Origin: Microglena sp. YARC
Taxonomy: Eukaryota > Chlorophyta > Chlorophyceae > Chlamydomonadales > Chlamydomonadaceae
Assembly: GCA_022414725.1 (NCBI GenBank)
Contig: CM039467.1
Span: 8,996,001-9,060,000, forward strand
Reading direction: 5' to 3'
DNA length: 64,000 nucleotides
A program made the translations under genes and the position numbers. The notes under the pieces are model-generated. The model was not told the DNA's origin. It made no database searches and saw nothing but the letters and a program-made list of their open reading frames with translations. Positions 52,162-62,164 of this stretch are shown here, piece by piece (the first letter of the stretch is position 1; each line of letters begins with the position of its first letter).

Positions 52162-52740
52162 AGCAAGGACTGATCTGATCTGACCTGAACTACGCCGCCA
52201 TGGTGAAGCAACAACAGAAAGCTTTGGAAGCTTCCGCAGCACCAAAGTAAAGCAAGGACTGATCTGACTGATCTGATCTGGCTGATCTGAACTACGCCGC
52301 CATGGTGAAGCAGAGACAGAAAGCTTTGGAAGCTTATGCGGCTCTGATGTAAAGCAAGGCCTGATCTGACTGATCTGATCTGACCTGGCTAATCTGAACC
52401 ACTCGGCCTTGGTGAAGCAGCGGCAGAGAGCTTCGGAAGCTTCCGGGGCTCCGAGGTAAAGCAAGGTCTGATCTGACTGATCTGATCTGATATGGCTGAT
52501 CTGAACTGCGCCGCCATGGTGAAGCAGCGACAGAAAGCTTTGCAAGCTTCCGCGGCTCCAATGTAAAGCAAGGACTGATCTGACAAATCTCATCTGATCT
52601 GGCTGATCTGAACTACTCGGCCATGGTGAAGCAGCGGCAAAGAGCTTCAGAAGCTTCTGGGGCTCAGAAGTGTGACAAGGACTGATCTGATCTGATCTGT
52701 CTGACTGATCTGATCTGGGTCGGATCTCATTTAGTCAAAC
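52162..52740 (+). repeat. Downstream copies of CTR exon 16 tail, ~85-110 bp units
   Basis: Five copies of TGAACTACGCCGCCATGGTG, AAGCAGCGACAGAAAGCTTT, GGAAGCTTCCGCGGCTCCAA and a GTAAAGCAAGG/GTGAAGCAAGG end, followed by CTGATCTGATCTGACTGATC repeats. They reproduce the last ~25 codons and the stop region; in most copies the TGA has become TAA in GTAAAGC. They would lie in the 3' UTR or just beyond. Confidence 0.9.
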
Positions 52741-53568
52741 CTGTTGTGATCTACACTAAATAAATATATAATATTACCGAATTGTCTGATCTCAAATAAT
52801 CAAAATGATTCTCGATTGTCTAGAGGGGCTACTAACAATCACTAAAAGATATGGTCCCTAACAAATTATAAGGACGCGACAGTGCGTCAACTCTTTTGTA
52901 GGAGTGGCAACGCCATTCAACCTGAATCCTTGGTGTCGCTGGTTTGTGTAGGGAGACCCACCCCCTGGGGTGAAGATCCTTTCACAACTTTTTAAAAGGG
53001 CATGAGGTCATGTACTGCTAGATAATTGAAGTTTATGCTGAATGAATAATGCCGGACATATATTTCGTACTGCATCAGTGCTTGGGCTAGTTAGTAACCG
53101 AGATTTTGATCTGATGCATCAACAGGATAGTTCAAAATGTATGTAAGTGTGTGGGCTCAAATCACACACACAATCACACGTAATAGTGAGAATAGTCGTG
53201 TGTGTTTGCACGCACAATTTGTTAGGGATTAGGGGGGATGACATGTTTTCATACTCACAGTTGCGTGACAAAAGAACAAAGTTATCCTGGACTTGACTTA
53301 TATATCAGACTTGGATGTCATATTTTTATATATATAGGTCTCTATATCAGACTACTTTTTGTGATACAGCGTGTACAACACAATTATTCATATATCATCA
53401 CAGGGTCGCTAGTTGTGTGACTTAAACGCACCACGCCACACTGTGCTTGGTAGTTCTTGCAATCTGCTTGTCAGTGTGGCAAACTGGCAACATCCACTGT
53501 TGCACATTTGGCTTAAACAGTTTGCTCCTTCGCTACTTCAATCTTGTAACGCTTGCCTTGTATGTTAC
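52741..53568. other. Intergenic, no gene seen
   Basis: Unique-looking AT-rich sequence. Short open frames (for example 53,238-53,420) show no recognisable protein features. Confidence 0.4.
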
Positions 53569-53990
53569 AGTCCAGGGGTTGGCCAAATAGGCCAGAAGGA
53601 CTTGCCCAACCGTGATAGGAAGGGCTTGAAAAGAAAAATCATCGATGAACTTAACTCCAAATTAACAATCGTTTAACCGACGGTGGCTCTTAGGAGTTCA
53701 TGCTATGTTATAGACCGGTTCTCCCGGTCCAGCTAGAGTGTCCTAGTGCGCCAGGCCCTCTGCCTGGAAGCTCCCCTTGTAGTGCCTCTACCCGATAGGG
53801 CCAGCCCCTACCGGCGGCAGTACCCTGTGGTACTGTCGCCTTTCTCTTCTTATACCTGCCATGTCGCCTGACATGCTATCACGATTGTAAGCACACGCCC
53901 TTGTCCATTCCCTGTGAGAGTGCTCACGACATATCGCTCCGGAAAGCTAAATGCTACAGTGATCATTTAATTCTACAATATAATTGATTC
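53569..53990 (+). repeat. Dispersed repeat A, copy 2, with internal extra segment
   Basis: Starts GTTACAGTCCAGGGGTTGGC, then CAAATAGGCC, GACTTGCCCAACCGTGATA, AAGGGCTTGAAAAGAAAAAT and ACCGACGG-GGC. It ends GCTACAGTGATCATTTAATTCTACAATATAAT. The last block matches 63,621-63,660 in inverted orientation. Compared with that copy, ~220 bp (about 53,715-53,935) are extra and include self-complementary segments (CCGGTTCTCCCGG; GTACCCTGTGGTAC). Confidence 0.7.
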
Positions 53991-55688
53991 TTCATCTCGG
54001 ACGATAATTTAATTGTTCGATTATGATCGCATTTTTAAAAATTTGTATCAAGTATTTCCATCCTTCAGAGGAACCAGGATTCATGACCAGCTTCATAATA
54101 GAGATTTTATCCACCAATTCAGGATTTCAGGTTCATTTTTCACGTTTCACAAATAATGTTCCTATCCTCAGCGTATAACGGACATTCTAATATGGAATGC
54201 ATTTCATCTTCTACTATTTTTCTACCGTCAATCATCATATCACAGCATTTGCAAATTCTGCCAGGACGAGAGGTACTCCTTTCTGATTCGACATTTAACT
54301 ATTTAAGTTGTGAGCTCGGAAACGTGGTCGTCCTATGCATTTAATATCATCCTTATTTGTTTAAGAAGTTAGTGTACTTTAAACTATGGTTTCTATCTTC
54401 TGACAGAATCCAATTTGCGTACGTGGTAATAGTTATAATATCGATTCCTAGGTTATCATCAATATTCCTGGGGTTCGATGTACTTAGAGATTGCCAGTGA
54501 ATGCCTGATGTTTTAGAGATGCCTTCATCATTGTTTTTAAGGCAATCTTGCACAGTGAAGTCTGATTATCTTGAATACCGGTAATATCAGATAAATATTA
54601 TATAACACCTAATCTCTGAATGCATCTAAGCAATCCATGAGACTAGCATTGTTTCTTGCTATCTCTGGTTGCCATTACACACTTCTCTAGCAAGGCTCTT
54701 TTCACAAACGCATCGTCCTTACGGTCAACGTTTTTACTTTAAAACCCAATCCATTGCCCATGTAGGTGATCTATAGAGTTTATTGGGGACCAAGTCGGTA
54801 TTGGTGTTCTCTTTAACGCCAAGAGCCCTTTTTTATATTATAAACTAATTCTGAATACCGTACGCACATTAAGTATTTGCAAACGGTTTGGCAAACGACC
54901 CTTTGACAAACAGGATTAGGGATCCAGCTTGAGACCACTCCATGTGGTTGGCCTTTGCCAAGTTACGATTACCATGGTACTCAGTATAATAAGCCTTAGC
55001 AAGTCAAATGTTCCTGATTTGAATTGCTACATGGTTTTATTTCCAGCAAGCTTGGGCAGACTACTTTGTGAAAATGTACTTGACCTTGAACTTGGTTACA
55101 TGGCTCCAGCCAGCAATTTGGCCGAGCCATGATCAGTCTGGCTACTAAGCCCTAGCTAGTTTAATGCTCATGATTTGATTTGTTACATGGTTTTACAGCA
55201 AGCTTTGGCAGACCACTTGGTGAAGATGTAACAAGGAAATGTAACAAAAACATAAGACCCTTTTGCCAACTGGATTTCAGGTATAAGCTTGAGACAGTCT
55301 AAGCCATAGACCACTTTGCCAAGTTAGTTTTGCCATGCTTTTCTGAGACCCACTTTCAGGTGGGAAATGACATTTGCTAATACTTAACCTTGCCAATACG
55401 TCATGCGCGTACGGTATTTTCACATTTTCCTTCGAGGCCGTAAAAAGTATTAATATTACCGAGACGGTCCGGAGCCCACACTTCACACGCGTTGTTAAGG
55501 ATATGTTGTGGAAGTGTAGAGGGAACTTAGGATATTGGCATTTGAGATATCCATCTCGTTGACCCGTTTACAGAGCGAGTGCATGACTAGTCATGTTGTT
55601 AGCTTACAAGAAGACCAGTCAGAAGAATGCAAATACATGCGAGTTCGATTGGTGGCTCCACAAACGTGTCTATCATGTCCACAACAGA
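53991..55688. other. Intergenic, imperfect duplication, no gene seen
   Basis: Contains an imperfect direct duplication (~54,925-55,100 and ~55,140-55,330) marked by TTTGCCAAGTTA, TGCTACATGGTTTTA and AGCAAGCTT-GGCAGAC. Open frames of ≤69 codons have no recognisable features. Confidence 0.4.
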
Positions 55689-55735
55689 GTAATGATAACG
55701 CCTGGTGGGGCGTGGTATTAAGGGAGTCCCGTAAA
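55689..55735 (-). repeat. Fragment shared with the SINE-like element at 61.9 kb
   Basis: TAATGATAACGCCTGGTGGG then GCGTGGTATTAAGGGAG matches 61,947-61,983 with two or three differences. Only the tail end of that element is present here. Confidence 0.6.
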
Positions 55736-55862
55736 AAATATGTTAAAGGATTTGGGAATTTAGAAACAAATACGAAATTGGGAGCCCGTCTTACAGCGGT
55801 GGATAATGGGCAGCCACTTTACCAAAACACATATGCCATTTAATTGCCGTTAGATGTACGTT

Positions 55863-55900
55863 AAATTACAGTCCACGGGTCGCCAAATAGGCTTAAGGGA
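55863..55900 (+). repeat. Dispersed repeat A, 5' fragment cut by hairpin element
   Basis: AAATTACAGTCCACGGGTCG then CCAAATAGGCTTAAGGGA matches the first part of repeat A and then stops exactly where the inverted-repeat element begins. Confidence 0.65.
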
Positions 55901-55901
55901 T

Positions 55902-55984
55902 AGCGTGTACTACTAGGACACGAGCGCATCAACGGCATCTGAATCAGATGCCAATCAGGCACTCGTGTCCTAGTAGTATACGCT
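55902..55984. mobile_element. 83-bp hairpin with 23-bp arms and inner palindrome
   Basis: The left arm AGCGTGTACTACTAGGACAC+GAG (55,902-55,924) pairs with the right arm (55,962-55,984) at 22 of 23 positions, and the mismatch is G·T in RNA. The 37-base middle contains a second palindrome, GGCATCTGA-A-TCAGATGCC. It sits inside repeat A and may be a miniature foldback insertion, or encode a hairpin RNA. No protein. Confidence 0.75.
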
Positions 55985-56290
55985 GACAAGGGACCCGCGG
56001 AACGTGCGATCGTTTGACTAAGCACTTCCTGGCTAGTGCAATCTTAGGTCATTTGTTGCCCTATCAAATCGCACCACAAACCGCTAGCTGGTATGACGAC
56101 CATGGCCGAGGTGAAATCGCACCGAGCATCTCTAGTTGCGCACCAGCTACCCCCCTGTCATCACACCATTAAGTGAGCCAGTGGGGGGCAGTGTGGAAAA
56201 CATACGCAGGGGCAGTGTGGAAAAGTTGCAGAGCCTTTGAAAACGGTTTGTACTAACAAGCTAGGCTTGGCCTGGGCAACTTTTCCAGAG
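55985..56290. other. Intergenic, no gene seen
   Basis: Unique-looking sequence with a small duplication (GGGGCAGTGTGGAAAA twice near 56,185-56,225). Confidence 0.4.
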
Positions 56291-56299
56291 GTAGACAGA

Positions 56300-57110
56300 G
56301 GTAGAAGCAAATGTCCAAATCATGAATGAGCACCTAATAAAACCACTCGAATCATGTAGTAGCACCTATCCAAACTATTCGAATCATGCAGCAACACCTA
56401 ATACAACTATTTGAATCATGCACTAGCACCTATTCAAACTATTTGAATCATGCACTAGCACCTATTCAAACTATTCGAAACATGCAGCAGCACCTAATAC
56501 AACTATTTGAATCGTGCAGTAGCACCTATTCAAACTATTTGAATCATGCACTAGCACCTTTTCAAACTATTCGAATCATGCACTAGCACCTATTCAAACT
56601 ATTCGAATCATGCACTAGCACCTATTCAAATTATTCGAATCATGCACTAGCACCTATTCAAACTATTCGAATCATGCACTAGCACCTATTCAAACTATTC
56701 GAATCATGCACTAGCACCTATTCAAACTATTCGAATCATGCACAAGCACCTATTCAAACTATTCGAATCATTTTGTAGCACCAAGGTGGCACCTATTCAA
56801 ACTATTCGAATCATGCAGTAGCACCTATTCAAACAATTCGAATCATGCACTAGCACCTATTCAAACTATTCGAATCATTTTGTAGCATCAAGGTGGCACC
56901 TATTCAAACTATTCGAATAATGCAGTAGCACCTATTCAAACAATTCGAATCATGCACTAGCACCTATTCAAACTATTCGAATCATTTTGTAGCACCAAGG
57001 TGGCACCTATTCAAACTATTTGAATCATGCAGTAGCACGTATTCAAACTATTCGAATCATGCAGTAGCACCTATTCAAACTATTCGAATCATGCAGTAGT
57101 ATTTTTTCAA
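56300..57110. repeat. 32-bp minisatellite AATCATGCACTAGCACCTAT+TCAAACTATTCG
   Basis: About 25 tandem units. A longer variant carrying TTTTGTAGCACCAAGGTGGC recurs three times at ~56,770, 56,878 and 56,985, giving a higher-order period of ~107 bp. Each unit boundary forms ATTCGAAT, a palindrome. Confidence 0.92.
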
Positions 57111-57370
57111 ATTATGCTTTGGTTTCCCTGAAGAACAATCTATTGAACACATTCGTTGAATAGTATTACTTTTACTGCTAGAGACAGGAATCAGCCAAAT
57201 TTCTGACTGGACCAATGGAGCCATATAACCAAGTTCAAATAGTACCGGAAGATAGGTAGTACATGTGGGTATCCAGCTCATGATGCTTGCTCGGTTCAGT
57301 ATAATCCATCAACTTGACAGGTATGCTGTCCGAGCTCCTGCCAGCTTCCTAAATTCCAGATCTGCTGCCT
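57111..57370. other. Spacer downstream of the LRR gene
   Basis: Presumed 3' flank of the minus-strand LRR gene. No repeat or gene is recognised. Confidence 0.4.
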
Positions 57371-60288
57371 TCAGCGAATCACATGGCAACATGCTGGCAT
57401 GGCTGGGATGTCCCGGAGTTTCATACACAAACGCAGATTCAGGGTACGAAGACTGCTACACCCTGACAAGGCTGTGATGTCATGCAGTTGCTGACAGCCA
57501 AACAGATTTAAGGTATGCAGACTGACACACCCTGATAAGGCTGAGAAATCATGCAGTCGGTCACATTGACACAGAGCTAGAGCATGCAGATTACCACACC
57601 TTGACAACGCTGTAATGTCCTCCAGTTGCTCACAAGCATTCAGTTTTAGAGTATGCAGATTGCCACACCCTGGCAAGGCTGTGATGTCCTGGAGTTTCTC
57701 ACAATCAGACAAATCCAGGATACGCAGATTGCCACACCTTGACAAGGCTGTGATGTCTTGCAGTTGCTGACAACCAGACAAATCCAGGGTACGAAGATTG
57801 CCACACCTTGACAAGGCTATGATGTCCTGCAGTTGCTGACAATAAGACAGATCTAGAGTATGCAGATTACCGCATCCTGACAGGGCTGTGATGTCCTGTA
57901 GTTGCTAACACATAGACAGATCTAGAGCATGCAGATTGCCACACCCTGACAAGGCTGTGGTGTCATGTAGTTGCACACACTTAGACAGATTTAGAGCATG
58001 CAAATTGCAACAATCTGACAAGGCTGTGATGTCCAGCAGTTTCTCACAACTAGCCAGTTCTAGAGTATGCAGATTGCCACACCGTGACAAGGCTGTGATG
58101 TCCGGCAGTTGCTCACACTGAGACAGAATAAGAGTATGCAGATTGCCACACCCAGACAAGACTGTGATGTCCTGCAGTCGCGGACACTGAAAAAGATGTA
58201 GAGTATGCATATTGCCACACCCCGACAAAGCTGTGATGTCATGCAGTTGGTGACATTGATACATACGTAGAGTATGCAGATTGCCACACCCTGACAAGGC
58301 TGTGATGTCCTGCAGTTGCTGACAATGAGATAGATGTAGAGTATGCAGATTGCCACACCTTGACAAGGCTGATATATCCTGCAGTTGCTGATAAAGAGAC
58401 AGATGTAGAGTATGCAGATTGCCACACCCTGCCAAGGCTGAGTAGCCCTGCAGTCGCTCACAGCCAGACAGATCCAGAGTATGCAGATTGCCAGACCCTG
58501 ACAAGGCAGAGATGTCTTGAAGTTTCTGGCACTCAGACAGATCTAGAGTATGCAGATTGCCACACGCTGACAAGGCTAAGATGTCCTGCAGTTTCTCACA
58601 GCCAGACAGATCTAGAGTATACAGATTGCCGCACCCTGACAAGGCTGAGATGTCCTGCACTTGCTCACAGCAAGACAAAGCTAGAGTATGCAGATTGCCA
58701 CACCTTGACAAGGCTGTGATGTCCTGCAGTTGCTGACACTCAGACAGATCTAGAGTATACAGATTGCCACACCCTGACAAGGCTGAGATGTCCTGCATTT
58801 GCTCACAGCAAGACAGCTTTAGATTATGCAGATTGCCACACCCTGACAAGGCTGTGATGTCCTGCATGTGGTCACCCTTAGACAGATCTAGAGTATGCAG
58901 ATTGCCACACCTTGACAAGGCTGAGATGTCCTCGAGTTTCTTACACAAAGACAAATCCAGGGTATGAAGATAGGAACATGCAGACAATACTAGGATGTCC
59001 TCAAGCTGCCTACAACCAAACAGACCCAAGGTATGAAGGTTGGAATAAGCCGGCAAGGCTGAAACATTAGTCAAGGAAGGCCACTCGTTGAGGTGGAGGG
59101 AGCGTAGGGCAGTGCAAAACTCGAAGGCAGGCAGACTGGTGTCCAGGAAGTTATGTAGAACAGCCTCCTCAAGCTGAGTCAACACTGACAAGGCAGACAA
59201 AGCGGCGGACATCGGAAGATCAGTCAGCCCATAGAGAATAGCATAGGGAGCGGGAATGAGCTGCACCTCTAGGCGGCGCAAGCTGGATGGCAAGCCAACT
59301 AGGCCAACACCCCTAGGAGCATTCAAAATGCGAACTCTCTCGAGCATCGTGCACCGGTGGAGCACAGTCATGTCTGGTTGATGATTCCCCTGTAAAATGA
59401 AAGGGGTATAGCTTGCTGAGTGGCTGGGAATGGATTGGGCATTCTAGCATGGGGCTGTCCCACAAATGGGGACCAATGATATTGTTATTACCAGCACAGA
59501 TCAACCCATGGTCATTTAATGAGTGGATGATGATGATGATTATGAATTTTTTCCTGGGGGCCAACTGGTCCCTAAATGTGACTGCAGCCTGTTCGAGTCA
59601 CAGGGGAACTTCACAAAACTGTATTATTTACTATTTATGTGCAAAACTATGCATGTGCATCAGTCATGATTTGGTTGATGTTGGCAAGTCCCTTGTTCAC
59701 TTGCCATTTGAACTATCTGGCTACCCCTAGAGTGCCATTGATCGCCATCAGGTCAAGAAATCGACATTGGGGCGGGACATCGACATCAAGGCAGCACCAC
59801 AGCTCCTTCCTGAGTTCCTATGACAAATCAACGCCTGCATCATGATGATGTATGGACCCTACCTACATACAGTGATTCTGTACACACTACCATTTATTTT
59901 GAACACTTTTGGTTGCGAGCTACTTTGAAGCACTACAGACTTTGAAGCAGACTGTAGATTCAATCAATTAGTAACTCACTCTGTTGGTTTTGCCATCCAA
60001 TGATAAGATTCGGGTCGCAGCTTCGACTTCTTGGCAGGCTCGTCTGCAAACCAACCTCAACCTGCCTCGCGTCTCCGAGTTGAAGCAAGGCAGCAAAGCT
60101 TCGTGATGAAGACAGATCCAGATCGCATCGTCGGTAAATTGGCTTTGGATAATGACATCTTCTCGATCTGCTTGGCTATTGCACGCCATGTTGTTGCGTT
60201 GGTATGCAGCCTGAGCAAGTCTCCAGTATGGAACGAATAGAGGGAGAGAAGCGTCTTGGAGGGCGGGAATGAAATTGTCAATAATCAA
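57371..60288 (-). CDS. Leucine-rich-repeat protein with F-box-like N-terminus, two exons, one in-frame stop
   Basis: Exon 1 (60,288-59,980) ends ...LDGKTNR|GTGAGT and contains ALLPCFNSETRGRLRLVCRR, resembling the degenerate F-box-like leader of algal LRR proteins. A 590-bp intron (59,979-59,390) ends TTTACAG. Exon 2 (59,389-57,371) continues in the same frame (GNHQPDMTVLHRC). About 25 repeats of 23 residues follow, pattern CGNLHTLDLSxCxxLQDIxA, a Cys-containing LRR. Such proteins bind partners, often in ubiquitin ligases; the role here is unknown. An in-frame TAG (57,907-57,905) falls after ~18 repeats, where other repeats have Gln, Lys, Glu or Val; the frame then stays open for 7 more repeats to a second stop at 57,371. 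It may be a young pseudogene, an error, or two lengths of product. Confidence 0.75.
59390..59979 (-). other. Intron of the LRR gene
   Basis: On the minus strand, GTGAGT at the 5' end and TTTACAG at the 3' end, phase 0 on both sides. It contains a short ATC/ATG-rich run (59,525-59,545) and a reverse-oriented piece of dispersed repeat A (59,684-59,735). Confidence 0.7.
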
Positions 60289-61248
60289 GGGTGCGATATT
60301 TGACCCAGGCCAGGGGCCTGGTAACCCAAGATCTCCGGCTTGATTCTGTCGTCGGAATTCTGTCGTCGGAACAATGGTTGGGTTTTAGGTAAAGCGGTTG
60401 TCTTTCGAAACTTCCAGAAGGCTGCTGGCATCTAGATTGCAGATTACTACCTTCCATTTATGCATGTGGATTGTGTTGTTTAGACTTGCGCTAATTTCCT
60501 TACGGTCCTATCGCTGAATCTAATTTTGCTCTTAGCGGATCCCTTGGCTGCCTTCAGTTTTTGTCTTTAGCCCCCCCTCTCTTGTGTTTGTTGGGCTCTG
60601 TGCTCTGATTTGCCTGCCTTGGCATCTCTCCCCTTCCCGCCCTCCTTTCCGCTCCCCTGTTTGCTTGCTTCCATGGCGATTTATGCCCCTTGCTTGTTTT
60701 CAAGGTTTGTGGGGGGTGCCTCACAAATCCCCATCCAGTTAAAAAAACGGACAGTGGCCCCCGGGTATGCCGCCGTCCTGTCTCGGCATTGTTTTTTGCT
60801 GAGTATATGTAATTATGTTAGGTTTCCTGTCTCCCAAGTCATCGAATGAAACGCTGTAAGAGAATTTCGTTTTGAACTATCCTTCGGCCCTGCGCATCTT
60901 TCTGAATCGCGGCTTGGGGGGGTCGAAAGGATCGAACAGACCAGGCAGACCCGACAGGGGTGCACCAGGCCCCGACCTGGGTCCATGAAAATGAAACGGT
61001 TATGATACCTCGTCTGATACCTCAAAATCAGAGATATCAGATCTCTGCTTCTAATATCGACCTATGACCGATCCGTCACACTCTGAGGGCTGAGGCGGGC
61101 TGAGGCGACCTATCATTCCTTGGAGCGTGCTGTTCGACCGTTGCCTAGAAATATCCCATCAAGCAAAATCCAGCGCAGAATTTCTTAAACAGATTTCTGC
61201 GACCAAGTTGAGATCTTTATCATTATCCATACGTATCGAACCGGCAGG
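60289..61248. promoter_or_regulatory. Divergent intergenic region between two related genes
   Basis: About 960 bp separate the presumed start codons of the minus-strand LRR gene and the plus-strand exon at 61,249, so it probably contains both promoters. A duplicated TTCTGTCGTCGGAA lies near 60,341-60,370. I recognise no TATA box or other specific element. Confidence 0.35.
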
Positions 61249-61482
61249 ATGGGGCTCGTCAACGTGCAAGAATCCGGCCTGGAGGTCGGCACCGCCACGC
61301 AGGAGACTCAGCTCTCCCTCGAAGTTGGGCCAATCCCGTACCGGTACATCCCCAGTTCCTGTGCCCAGTCTCTGCTTGCCGCCATGGACTCGATGACTCG
61401 ACAGACCTTCCGAGCTGTGAGCAGCAGTTGTCGACAGAGCTTCCATGCCTACACCACAAAGTTGACGTGCAAATACTCGAGG
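61249..61482 (+). CDS. First exon of an F-box-like gene related to the LRR gene (partial)
   Basis: From the ATG at 61,249, 78 codons run to AGG|GTGAGT, phase 0. Residues ~40-73 (SLLAAMDSMTRQTFRAVSSS, then CRQSFHAYTTKLTC) align without gaps to the F-box-like segment of the minus-strand LRR gene (ALLPCFNSETRGRLRLVCRR, then ACQEVEAATRILSL). Both exons end Arg|GTGAGT in phase 0, which suggests homologous first exons. No LRR exons are visible downstream in the window, so the gene is either truncated here, continues beyond a long intron, or is a remnant. A possible acceptor is GCCATAG at ~61,682. Confidence 0.5.
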
Positions 61483-61945
61483 GTGAGTACCTCCGGCAGG
61501 AGTACAACGCCTTGGTAGTGGCTAACACTGCAAATAGCATAGGGGGGGGGGGGGGGGGGGGGGGGGTCTTTGGCAGGCCATTGACCCCCCTTTGCCCCCC
61601 AATATGCACTGTTATTTATGTGGGGCAGTGGGGGCGTATATAATATGCATATTTCCACCATTCCAGCTGTGCTCTTTGCCATAGCTTTTCTCCAATGTCC
61701 AAGGTTGGGGGAGATCTGACAATTGCTTGTGGCATGTCTGTGGCTTGGGCTGTGTCAGGTTTGTGTGGGACACAATATGACTCGCCCAAACATGTTTCTA
61801 TTGGCCTAACTAAGCTGGTGCTTGCTTCTTGCAGTAAAGGGGCTCCTTCCCGGCTTGAGGCCCAACTGTGTTGTAGAGTGATTCAATGGATTCGACTTGT
61901 GTTAATTAACAAGAGCTATTCATTCAATTGACTAGCACATACATG
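61483..61945. other. Possible intron with poly-G tract
   Basis: A ~24-base G run at 61,543-61,566 and otherwise unique sequence. A short open stretch after GCCATAG (61,683 on) lasts ~31 codons before a stop and has no recognisable features. Confidence 0.35.
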
Positions 61946-61946
61946 T

Positions 61947-62132
61947 AATGGTAACGCCTGGTGGGGCGTGGTGTTAAGGGAGCCCGTTGTACGCGGGTGG
62001 GGAGCGGTCTCCTACCTCAACTGGACAAGCTACCATCGCGGTTGACGACGACCTGCAACGCCAAGAGCGAACGAAGGGGGAGTCGAACCCCCGACTCTTC
62101 ATTCTTTAGCAATATGGTCTACCACTACACCA
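61947..62132 (-). mobile_element. Candidate tRNA-derived SINE
   Basis: On the minus strand the head contains TGGTGTAGTGG, matching the RNA polymerase III A box (TRGYNNARNNG). About 40 bases on comes GGTTCGACTCC, matching the B box (GGTTCGANNCC) inside a perfect 5-bp T stem. The D arm can form, but the acceptor stem and anticodon arm do not pair properly, so it is unlikely to be a working tRNA. The tail (GCGTTACCATTAC end) recurs at 55,689-55,735, consistent with a SINE. Confidence 0.5.
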
Positions 62133-62164
62133 TTTTTAAAACGTGTTGTACCAGCACATACAGA

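Noticed and set aside
54156..55843. Short open frames of 60-102 codons
   Set aside because: No domain, splice signals or neighbouring coding pattern. The 55,535-55,843 frame overlaps the SINE-tail fragment.
60610..60849. 79-codon open frame in the divergent spacer
   Set aside because: Pro/Leu-rich from a pyrimidine-rich stretch and lies between two presumed promoters. No supporting features.
62054..62132. Functional tRNA gene on the minus strand
   Set aside because: The B box and T arm are perfect and a D arm is possible, but the 5' side does not pair with TTCGTTC in the acceptor stem and no anticodon loop with U33 forms.
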